Part shown: one piece after another, positions 55,125-64,000 of the stretch
Position numbering within the stretch: the first letter of the stretch is position 1
Layout of the letters: each line of letters begins with the position of its first letter
Origin: Delphinus delphis
Taxonomy: Eukaryota; Chordata; Mammalia; Artiodactyla; Delphinidae
Direction: 5' to 3'
Assembly: GCF_949987515.2 (NCBI RefSeq)
Contig: NC_082692.2
Coordinates: 85,445,488-85,509,487 of the forward strand
DNA length: 64,000 bases
Position numbers and translations under genes: made by a program
The notes under the pieces: generated by a model
The model's input: the letters and a program-made list of their open reading frames with translations, nothing else
Databases searched by the model: none
Told to the model about the DNA's origin: nothing

Positions 55125-55384
55125 TACTCCTGCAGGTTTCCTATAAATCTGAAGTTGTTTCAAAATAAAATGTTACCATCCCACCCCCAAAAGATTGGAG
55201 GAGCAAGTGGACGGCGAAGGGAGGAGCCCTAAGCGCCCCCTACAGGCCAATGGCCAGACCTGAAAGGGGCCTGGAAGGGCCTGAGATCTGATCCCCTCCT
55301 ACACGTCTAAAGCCCTGAGATGCCCGAGATGGGCAGACACTTAGGTTTGCTGAACCCTCAGCCCACGCCTTAGCCCTGCGCCCC

Positions 55385-55580
55385 GTCTCCCTGCCTCTGA
55401 TCCCAACCCTGCCACTTGGTAGCTCAGAGAACGTGGGCTACTTACTCTTTTCTAGCCTCCCCTTTTCTCATCTGGCAAATGAAAGACTAGGAGGACCTCA
55501 CGGGAAGGAAACTAGATAAAGTGTGTGCACAGGACTGGCTCGCTGTCAGCCGTTACTACTAGTGTTGTTGTTATTATTTG
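55385..55580 (+). repeat. MIR SINE
   Basis: cctctgatcccaaccctgcc, acttggtagctcagagaacg, ttttctagcctccccttttc, tcatctggcaaatgaaagac, tgtgtgcacaggactggctc. Confidence 0.75.
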
Positions 55581-56120
55581 ACTCACTGACTCACTGGCCT
55601 GGATTTACAAAGAAGGAAATGGACTTAAGTAGCTGTTAGAATGCTTCCAGCTTCCAGAGAAAGAAAACACAGGACAGGGGAAAGCTGGGGTTTTTTGTTT
55701 GTTTTTTTAAGTAAAGAAAAGATATAATCTCCTGAAACAGGAAGTCTGGTTGTGAGATAGCTCCCCAGGGGCAGGGGTTCATCAGATGGCTCGATGATGT
55801 CATCAGGATGCAGATTTTTTCCCACTAGCTGCTCTGCCAGCCTCCACCCAGCCTTGGACTGTGTCCACTCAGCATCCCAAGATCGCTTTTCACAGTTTAA
55901 GCATCGTATGCAAACAAAAGACAAGACAGGAAAAGAAAGGGGCTCTGTTTTGTCTCATTCTTTAAGCATGAGAAAGAAATTCCTAGAGTCCCATCAGATG
56001 TCCCCTCATATCTAGTTGTTCAGAATAAATTTACATGCCAAATGCTGAATCCATCTTTTCAGAGGGGTATCGAATTAGCACGTATATAAGTAAGAATTAC
56101 ACTTGGCCGAAAGAAATGTG
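55580..56120. other. Unassigned stretch
   Basis: No repeat recognised. Frames of 73-99 codons without known domains. Confidence 0.3.
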
Positions 56121-56450
56121 AAATCTCATATAACTGTGGCTACATTAGACAGAAGTTGACTTTCACATCTGGAAGCCTGGCTACTCTGCCCAGAACTCTC
56201 TGGCACCTCCAGCTTCAGGAACCCAGGCTTGTCCTCATCTTACAATTCTCAGTGCATGTTTCCACTCCAAGTTGCTTCACAGCCCAAGATGGTTGCATCA
56301 GCTCCAGTCCTCTAGTCCTCATTCTAGCATGGAGGAACGGAACAAGAGAGCAGAAAGACAAAATCCCTTTCTACAAAGGACACTTCTAGAAACTGTACAC
56401 ACCACATCTGCTCAATCCCACTAGGCAAAACTCAGTCACGTGGCCTTACT
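56120..56450 (+). repeat. Old dispersed repeat (class unclear)
   Basis: cattagacagaagttgactt, cacatctggaagcctggcta, ttcaggaacccaggcttgtc, gcccaagatggttgcatcag, ctccagtcctctagtcctca, tcagtcacgtggccttactt. A common ancient mammalian pattern; name not certain. Confidence 0.6.
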
Positions 56451-57480
56451 TAGCTGTGAATGAGCTGAGAAAAGTCTTTACTCTGCACTGCTATGGGCCC
56501 ACCTAAACAGTGGGATTTCTACTACTACAGAAAAGGATGGGGTAGGGGAATCCTCTACGGATACTGCCACCAACAGTTTATGCCACACTATGACTCCAGC
56601 ACAGCACCGAGGAGGACCCGGCCCCCTGAAGCGATGGCCGCCTCGTACCTGTACAAAATCACGGTGCTGCAAACAGGGCAAGGTGGCGAATGGGCGCTGG
56701 TGGGGCAACAGCAGGTTCCTGAGACTAGTAAATGCCCATCGATCTTTACCAGGTTATCCATCAAGAGAAATGAGCAAGCCCAGTTTTAAAAAGAGAGAAG
56801 GGATTCCTTTTGGCCTTTTCAAGGTACCACAGCTTCCTCCCACCTTCTCCCTCTCCTTTCTCCTCTAGAATAAAGTCTATGAAACATGCCACAGGTGCTC
56901 TCCTTGCTCATGAGTCAGCTGCATGGCTCTTGTGTTCCGTGAGTGCTTGAATCACTTGGGAGACTCGGCGCACAGAACATTCCATCTCCACCGCAGCCAC
57001 TTGGGGGAGGAGGTGCTATTATCCTGAAAATCATTTCTATTGTACTCATCCACCCGCCTTTGCCAAAATGATTCATTTTTAATCCTCACCATCATTGTTC
57101 CAAGAATGCATGTGTGTGGGAAGGGGATCCTTTACCTCTCCCAACGCTCGACAACTGTAGATCTGTTGACATGATTTCTAGAACTCAGAATGAACCAAAT
57201 TACTGGGATAATAGAAGGTGAGATTCCATGATGACAAGACATCTGGAGGAGAGGGACACAACTGACTCAGCCATCCAGATGTGTTACCTGTATATTTAAG
57301 TATGTTTTATCACAGTGTCTCATGAAGGATTCTCCAAAATTAGACATCTGCTGTTCCGTCTTTACAGAAGACAGTTATGATTTTTCCTCTGTCCAACATC
57401 CAATTCCTCAAATTTTGGTGACAGAATCCATATTTCCCTTCGGAAACCAGCCCTCCTGAGGCCTCAGTCCGTTAAGAGAC
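56450..57480. other. Unassigned 1 kb
   Basis: No repeat or exon recognised. A frame of 98 codons at 56493-56789 overlaps shorter ones and has no known domain. Confidence 0.35.
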
Positions 57481-58005
57481 TAACAACATTTGTCATTAGG
57501 GAATACGTGTTACGCAGGCTGGTAATTGGAGCACTGTATTCCCTTGTCCACTGCGACTGGCTCATAAATGGCAGGATGACCAAAGTCATCCAATGTAGCC
57601 CATTACCAGACTTTTCTCAGAACAGCAGCACAGACAGAGGCTCTGTTTTCTGCTTGACTTGGGCTTGGGAGGATGCAAGTCTAGAGTTGCTGGGTGCCCT
57701 GATATGAAGAGAGGATACATCAAAGTAGGGGGGTTTACTAGTCTTAGTGACTTGTTGGCTTCTAGTACAACAACCATTTCCCAAACATTTGCCATGTTCG
57801 CAAAACCCTGATTTTGTACAGAGGGAAGTAGAGACAAGAGGTGTAGGAAGCTCTAGTCCTCACGGCATGTGTTGAGACCCTGGGTCCACCATACTTGAAG
57901 AGAACCCACTGGAATTTTCTATTACGTAAATGAATGAACTCTTTTGCTTAAGCCAGTTGTACTTGGGTTGCTGTTACTCGCAACCACAAAAAAAATGCTG
58001 ATTAA
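57480..58005 (+). repeat. LTR-like remnant, 3' end clearest
   Basis: cttttgcttaagccagttgt, acttgggttgctgttactcg, caaccacaaaaaaaatgctg, attaatacag at its right end is a typical LTR end. The left half (cactgcgactggctcataaa) fits loosely. Confidence 0.5.
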
Positions 58006-58418
58006 TACAGCCATCTCAGTCACTGACCTCCTCCTAGATTTGACATCTGGACACAGTCTGTTCTTCCTGAAGTGCTTTTTTCTCCTAACCTTGAGTATTC
58101 TGTGCTGAACTTAACCATGGGCATTCTCCAAGTCTTGGGCTTTGGTCTTCTCATTTGATCTTCCTACAATTCCCTTTGAATGGACCCATCTCTTTTCAGT
58201 GCTTCAAATTTTACTTCTAAGCTGTTAAGTACCAAATGGTAGTGGCTGTACTTTTTAAAAGTTGTGAGTAGATATCCACTCAGTAAGACAAATGGATGCC
58301 GAAAACAAAGAATGCCTCCATGCATGAAATTCAGTGCTTCAAACACATGAGACTTATGATGAGATAACTTGACACCTGGATCTGATGAAATACAAATGCA
58401 TCACAGCACTGCATGGTG
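58005..58418. other. Unassigned stretch
   Basis: Weak L2-like wording near 58.03-58.15 kb; otherwise nothing recognised. Confidence 0.3.
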
Positions 58419-58763
58419 TTAAAAAATTTATTCTGACACTTGCTAAAAGGGCAAGGAAAACTTTACTCAGGACTGTTGCCACAGATGTCAAAACTACTGC
58501 AGTAGGGGAGAAATGAGGGCGGGGGTGTCAGTGGATGGAAAATTACTAAGAGGAGACATCAAGAGTAGGGGGATTTTTGCTAAACTGACTTGATAGGGTT
58601 CTTGCTGAAGGCATGCCGAGGTGATCAGATATCCATGATTTCTCTCTCTAAGCTGACTTACTAGCTTTCTTGCCGAAACTGGACTCGGCAGCTCAAACGC
58701 AGGGCCCACAGACAAGGTCTAGTCGAAAAGAGGGCTCAGAAGAGCCTAACTCAAGTTTTCTCA
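58419..58763 (-). repeat. ERV-type solo LTR
   Basis: TG...CA bounded. Shares blocks ttattctgacacttg, gcagtaggggagaaatgagg, gatggaaaattacta and tttgctaaactgacttgat with the element at 41.79-42.19 kb. The AATAAA in reverse (aaatttattctg) lies at its left end, so it is on the minus strand. Confidence 0.65.
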
Positions 58764-58879
58764 AGGAGAGAGCCTTTGGCACTGGTATACCAGACCACGT
58801 GTGAATGGGGAGTCTTCAGAAAGGTGAAAGAATGTAGTGGGAATTACTTTTACCAAACTGTTTCCAGTTGTTCATTTCT

Positions 58880-59372
58880 CGTTTATTACATTGCTTGTAA
58901 CTCTAGCTTCATTTTACCCTCTTATTCTTCTACCAAGCCACTGGACCACGTATTCCCCTGGCCTTCCCATCCCTTGGCCCTTTCCCACCTGAGGCCTGTG
59001 CATGTGCAGCTCTCTCGGCCTGGAACTCTGTCTCAGTTATTTCATTCCTGATCATCCTTTGGGTCTCTCCTTCCATGTGAATTGGTTTCCTGGGGGTAAG
59101 CGAAGAAGGGGCTTCCCTGACACCTCTGCCTAGAGCACATCTCACAGTCACATCACTGGGGAGCATCAGATCAACTCTCCATCATCCTACTCATCACAGC
59201 TGCAATTTGCATTATTTGTGTGAATATTTGAATAACGTGTCTCTTCCGTTACACTGTAGATTCCAGAAGGGCAGAGATGGGGCCTGTTTTTGTTCACCCT
59301 TGAATCTCAGTGCCTGACAGAGACTTTGGCCCACATCAGACACCTCATATATATTTACAGAATCAACTAGAA
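58880..59372 (+). repeat. L2 LINE 3' end
   Basis: L2 order: gtatgcttgt-like start, ctggccttcccatcccttgg, cttccctgacacctctgcct, ctgtagattccagaagggca, gagatggggcctgtttttgt, tcagtgcctgacagagactt. Confidence 0.7.
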
Positions 59373-59374
59373 CT

Positions 59375-60110
59375 GAGGGGAGAAAGGAGGTGGACGGAAG
59401 GGGGTGGAATGGCCACTGCCCATAACCGACTGCCTGGACCATCTCTGAATCCCCCAATTCAGACAGAAGGGCGAAGAAAGAATTGATGTCACTGAACTGC
59501 TCAGAAAGACTTCCTGAGAGCTGGGCCCAGGCAGCGCTGCCTTAGGCCCCAGTGACTCCCCGGATGCAGACCCAATGACAGCCTCGGCCGGTCCCACTGG
59601 GAGACCTGGAGCTGGAATGGCGCTCCAGAATCGCCCAGCACTGGGCCAAGAAGGTCAGGCCCTCAGACCCCCATGTCTTTCAGTCCCTGAATGCAGGCTG
59701 TACCAGGAAGGGGCATGACCTTGGCAAGACGGCACCGCCAGCGGCTGGGTAGCTAGTCCTTCTCTGAATGAGATCTGGGAGGTGTATATCACAGTGGCCC
59801 CGTGTAAGGTGATCTCTTGTGCCTCCAGGTTCTGAAATCTGCCCCCTCACTGCCTCACCCTTTAGAGGTGTAGAGGTGAGAGGTGTAGAGGTGAGAGGTG
59901 TAGAGGTGATGGCAACCCCTCAGTTATCAGCTCAGCCATTCCTCACCCCCATGCTGCACCACACCTGTTGCATCCCTCCCGCCCACAGCTTTACAAAAAG
60001 GCCCCTGATTAAACTCTCCTCCAGCTTCCACTTTGGGGGTGCCCTCTGCTTCCTGCTGCAGCCTCCCCCTCTGATGTGACCCTAGGCTCCCCTGAGCAGA
60101 GGGTGGGGAA
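59375..60110. other. Unassigned stretch
   Basis: C/G-richer. Contains the three-copy 15-bp repeat at 59864-59908. Nothing else recognised. Confidence 0.35.
59864..59908. repeat. Three-copy 15-bp tandem repeat
   Basis: agaggtgtagaggtg occurs three times head to tail without mismatch (59864-59878, 59879-59893, 59894-59908). Confidence 0.97.
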
Positions 60111-60395
60111 GGTCACACAACCAATGTGGACAAGGGGCATCTTTATTCAGGCCTATGGGGTCAAGGCTACTGCAACGGGGAGAGAGATCAGCCTCAACTC
60201 CACTCCAAATGCAGTGAGACTTCCGGGGATTTACAGCCCAGGAGCAGAGTCAACAAGACATTTACACTGGGGAGTTCCACTCACGAGTGAGACCGGCAAT
60301 GCACACCTCCCCAGCTTCCTTTGTGCCAGGAAAGTTCATCATCCTGGAATGATGTCACCCTCTGTCTCACCCAAGGAATGCTCACCCCTCCTTTA
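60110..60395 (-). repeat. ERV-type solo LTR remnant
   Basis: ggcatctttattcaggccta (AATAAA in reverse), ggctactgcaacggggagag, gggatttacagcccaggagc. The order is like the minus-strand LTRs at 41.8 and 58.4 kb. Confidence 0.5.
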
Positions 60396-60539
60396 AGGTC
60401 CATCCAGGTCCTGCCTTTAGGAAAAACTCTGACTGTGAATCTCACTTTCCATAACTGACCTTACCTTCCTATGGACTCCCGTAGGATTTATTGCCTAAAC
60501 TTCTGGAAGAGATTTATCTTATCTTTTCTCTGTATTATA

Positions 60540-60715
60540 GGTTTATTATTCAACCCTTGCTCTGCTTCCTATTTCTTCATGGGTGCGCATATCACAGCCT
60601 CAGTTAGAATGCAACGTGAAGGCACATCTGTGTATTTACCCTTCACCGTTCCTAGCACGGTGCCTCTCCTCGCACATGTGCTCATTCTGATGAGCAAATT
60701 AATGAATGAACGAGT
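60540..60715 (+). repeat. L2 3' tail
   Basis: cttcaccgttcctagcacgg, tgcctctcctcgcacatgtg, ctcattctgatgagcaaatt, aatgaatgaacgagtg. Confidence 0.5.
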
Positions 60716-60719
60716 GTAA

Positions 60720-61575
60720 AATTTGGAAGCTAAAACGTCTCTCTGGATAACTCGCTGCCTTTTCTACCTCTCAATCTTTTGGCTCTTTTGAACTCAGTTC
60801 TACTTGGAAGCCAGAAACAATTTACCATTCACCATCAATATATGCCTTGCTCTAACCGTGAATCTGTCCCCTGTGTAGGAAATGATACATGGTACTTCTC
60901 TCTTGCATTCTAACTCAGAGGGCCTGTAACATGAGCTGGAAATATGAGGCAATTAACTGTATAATTCAGACAAAATCGCCTGGAAATGTACTTCGTGAGT
61001 AGGTACACAGCCCCGTTATGGAAGACTTGAAAAATACATTCGTGATAGATATGGAACCATTTATTAGTGGAAGCGTGGGATGTGCCCGGCACACTTCTAA
61101 TCTGTTAAAGTCAGCATCTTACAGGGAAGCAGGCTTGATGACACAATCTCCTGTGTTGCCACCACTGGGGACAGAATCGGGGAGTGAGATAAGAGGGCTC
61201 TGGTTTGTGCAGGGATGGTTTGTACTTTCCCTGCTGGTTAGGGTTCTGGGGTGGTCAGTGACAGAGACTGAGTCACGGAATCCGGCCAAAGTAAGGAAAA
61301 ATAAAGAATTGATCAGAAGTTATGGTATAGCCCTCGAGATTGAAGGGAGAACCAGAAAAGGGGGCTGTGGGAAAAAACTAGAAGCAGGGAAGCCCTAGGT
61401 TTCTGTGTAACAGGAACTCACAGGAGGACATTTTCACATGGGCATCCCGATGGGACCTACCATCCTCCCTCCTCCAGCAGGTGCCACCATCAGGATGAAT
61501 CAGCTCCAGCTGCTTTCTCCCGATGTTGCTTCCCCACTGCCGTGGGCCTGACAATGGGCTTCTACCGTATACGGA
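60720..61575. other. Unassigned stretch
   Basis: No repeat recognised. A 126-codon plus-strand frame (61018-61398) has no known domain and no support as a gene. Confidence 0.35.
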
Positions 61576-61790
61576 TTTTCAGTACTCACTCATTCATTTA
61601 ACGAGTATTTCCTGAAGACTCTACAAACCTTGTGACAGGAGTTATGGAAGACTCCAGAGTAAACTCATTATAAGTTCTACCCTTTAAGGGAGATACAGGA
61701 GGATAAGTGTTCAAATACTTATAAGATGGGACAAAAAGCTTTGCATCCGACAGGAGCTCTTCAGGACAAGGGAGAGAAACCAGTCTCAAA
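61575..61790 (+). repeat. L2 LINE fragment
   Basis: tcactcattcatttaacgag, tatttcctgaagactctaca, ccctttaagggagatacagg. Diverged. Confidence 0.45.
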
Positions 61791-62129
61791 TAATATTCGA
61801 GAAGGAGGAGAGGTACTGGTCCATATATAAAGGGAAGTCCAGGGACAGGGCTAGCTGAGACGTGGCTAGATGCAGAGGCCAGACAGTGGGGTCAGGACTC
61901 AGTCCCTCTCCCTCTCTGCTCTGCTTGATCTGTGCTGGCTCTGTTCTCAGGGAAGGTCTCTGCAGCAGATCCTACGGGTACCCTGCACACAGCTCCCCCG
62001 CACTTAGCGTTCCCGTGTACACACCGATGGTGCCCTGTGGCAGCGCCTGTGATGCTCAGCCTGGGGGCTTTCTCTGGCCACGGGAACTGGTTCAGGCTGC
62101 GGCAGGCAGGCAAACGTGCCAGGGAGTCA

Positions 62130-62425
62130 ACAGCCCCAGGAGCAGCTGTCAGCCAATGAAGGACAGAGTTAGTAGATTCAAAAATGGTGGGTTCTTTGGG
62201 TGGGACAACTCTGGGGTATACTTTTCTCCGGATGTTTCCAACAGGGCTAAGCTCCAGGTGCTCAGAGTAGCAACCTGCTCACGAATGCTCTCCACTTTGG
62301 CTTTCCTGTCTCACTTCCTTACTCTCCTACCCGTGCCTTCTGGGATCACCTCTGAAATCAACCTCATGCACATACACCTTTGCCTCAGACTTCCCCTTGA
62401 GGATCCCAGCCTAAGATACCCTGGC
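62130..62425 (+). repeat. ERVL/MaLR-type solo LTR, 3' part
   Basis: Ends cgtgccttctgggatcacct, ctgaaatcaacctcatgcac, acacctttgcctcagacttc, ccagcctaagatac, the LTR 3' end type seen at 42.6 and 48.2 kb. The 204-codon frame at 61862-62476 runs across its full length, so it is not a gene. Confidence 0.55.
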
Positions 62426-62429
62426 TATA

Positions 62430-64000
62430 TGGTGGCAAGATGGCTGCAAACAGTTACAGGCTTGCACGCTTGCTAGTGTCTGACCCAGTGGAGAAAGAAC
62501 TTTCTTCCAAACACTTGCATTTAAAATCCTACGCCTGACTCTCATGGTACAGGATTGGTCACATTTCCATCCCTGGCTTGAAATATACCCATTGGCCGGT
62601 TCTGGCCACCTACACACCATGAAGCTGAGAAGCTAGAGCTAATTCCACTCAATCCTCATGGTCTGGGGGAGGAAGAGGGATGGTTTCCTTATGAATAATC
62701 ATGATGCTACTACCGGGTCAGTGCTGAAGGGATCGTTAGCAGGTCAGATCACTAAGAGTCCATTGGCATGTGGGCCCTCAAACAGGGACAAACACAGTTC
62801 AGAGAGACATGACATAGGTTCTAAACTTAGTGGGGAGAGTCGCAGGAGATTAAGGCTGAAGGAAACTGAAATATCATCTTCTGAGTTTCCCAAACTGGCT
62901 CCACCCCTTGATAGTTTTCTTCCTTGATAAGCTGCTTCTTCTTAATAACCCTGTGTTTTGTGTATTGAAATACCATGTCATCTAAACAAAACAGCATGCA
63001 TTCAGGAGTAATTAATTCATCCTCACATTTTAAAAATTAATAAACGGCATTATTGAGTTCATGTTCTTAATAATAGGAAAACATGTCACTTTCAATGGTT
63101 CTTGGAAATATCAAAAAGGGTTTCTACTCCTTTCTGTCATTTTTAGTCCCTAGGAGCTGGAAGACCCCTTCATTTGGTGGCTGAGGTCTTCCTGCCTTTA
63201 TGGAATTCCAAAAGGAGAATGGATAGCAGATCAGTCCATTTCATTTATATTAAATAGTCTTCACTGCTTGGCGAATTATCCTTCAGGTCACATTTTGCAA
63301 GAAAATCCCCATGCTTCATTATCATAGCATTTATGTAGTAGCAGGGATCTTTGGGAGATTATGTAATTCAACTTCTAGCTAAAAAACTTGACATGAAGTG
63401 ACGAACCCAGGTTCTAACCTTCATCCATGAGCCCAGACCATTGAGCACATTTATGTGCGAACCTGAGCTCCAGAATCTCAAGGAAATAATGGAGAAGGTC
63501 TCTACCAACTCAGGGAGGCAAACAAACATTGTTTTTTTAAAATTGCTGGTTTCTCCTGCAATATCTAAAGAGCTGGAAAGTTGGCCCTTTCATCCTTACA
63601 ACAAGGAAGCGTCTAAACAAAATGAAAGTAAGCAATTCTAAGATCCACTGGAGAACTGAGATCACAAGGCAAATTGCTTGGAAAACTGGAGAGACAGACA
63701 GGTGCATACAGAGAATCACCGCTTCCTGAGAGCAGAAAGCCCTGGACTGGAGCCAATACAGGTAGGAACACCTTATACTACAAATGATGAGCTGCTGGAG
63801 GCTCAGCATGGACTAGCTTGAGAGTTAGAAATTCCAGTGGGCTCCCCACACGAGTGTGAGTTTTATCTCCAAGAGGTTCTCACAGGGAAAGTAGGAGAAA
63901 AATCCCCCATTCTTCCGGCAGGGAAAAGGGAAAAGGAACCATCGGGAAAAACCGACAATGCTAAGTGCTATGGAGGAAATAAAATAAATGCTGAAGGAGT
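62430..64000. other. Unassigned right edge
   Basis: 62.94-63.35 kb is AT-rich with no open frame over 100 codons. 63.64-64.0 kb has an L1-like wording (catactgggg-type, agcactttatc-like) I could not place. No exon or gene recognised. Confidence 0.35.

Larger units (their letters stand above)
54100..55170 (+). mobile_element. Old L1 LINE 3' end, interrupted
   Basis: L1 3' UTR blocks in order: acttaatgtcaccagctatg, gacaaagccaaactgaggga, gaaatgtcagggtcatgaaa, actgaggaactcttgccaga, tcaatgttaattttctgatt, then ctataaatctgaagttgttt caaaataaaatgtt. It is broken up by a CHR SINE (54159-54359), a polypyrimidine tract (54847-55034) and an (AT)20 run (55081-55120). The segment between the SINE and 55170 is the clearest; the left boundary is a guess. 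Confidence 0.75.

Noticed and set aside
61862..62476. 204-codon plus-strand open frame, the longest in the window
   Set aside because: It runs across an LTR-like 3' end and has no recognisable domain or neighbouring gene signals.

Overview
The window is 64 kb of mammalian nuclear DNA, almost certainly from a cetacean. The main evidence is seven near-full-length copies of a CpG-rich tRNA-derived SINE of the CHR type. Each carries the start gcttccctggtggcgcagtgg, the internal gatgcaggggac and an A tail, and most have clear target-site duplications. A shorter cousin lies at 23.5 kb. I recognised no BovB or Bov-A copies, which argues against a ruminant. The background of MIR, L2, L1, MaLR/ERV LTR and hAT/mariner fossils is ordinary for a laurasiatherian mammal.

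I found no protein-coding gene, no exon I can defend and no RNA gene outside SINEs. Every open frame is short (the longest is 204 codons). The longer ones are explained by SINE insertions, by a (CAT/CAC)n satellite or by LTR remnants. The window is therefore intergenic or lies inside a large intron; the sequence alone cannot say which.

Layout. 0-12 kb: L2 and MIR fossils, a short 5'-truncated L1 with target duplication (1.37-1.57 kb), an apparently complete 461-bp mariner-type MITE (3.0-3.46 kb), two SINEs, and several LTR remnants. 12-24 kb: an ERV LTR, more LTRs, a MIR split by an LTR (15.4-16.0 kb), a (CA)n tract, an L1 3' end with the ORF2 carboxy-terminal frame (18.8-19.65 kb), a SINE beside a second split MIR (21.7-22.3 kb), and a short CHR-2/Bov-tA-like SINE. 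24-36 kb: MLT1-type LTRs, an ERV1-like LTR, two SINEs, a 68-bp strictly alternating pyrimidine-purine tract and an old minus-strand L1. 36-48 kb: an LTR nested in an MLT1-like element, a SINE, a good MIR, and solo LTRs with minus-strand TATA and poly(A) motifs. 48-50 kb: the most striking tract, a roughly 490-bp triplet satellite with a higher-order unit of 54-72 bp, always a multiple of three. 50-64 kb: hAT fossils with perfect hairpins, an L1 3' end broken up by a SINE, a polypyrimidine tract and (AT)20, further LTR and L2 fossils, and unassigned DNA at the right edge.

Nothing here amounts to a new gene system. The second-look items are structural: the satellite, a probable Z-DNA tract, nested insertions, short perfect palindromes, and a SINE copy whose Pol III box pattern is the reverse of most of its relatives. 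Repeat family names come from remembered consensus patterns, not from a database search, and most element edges are approximate.
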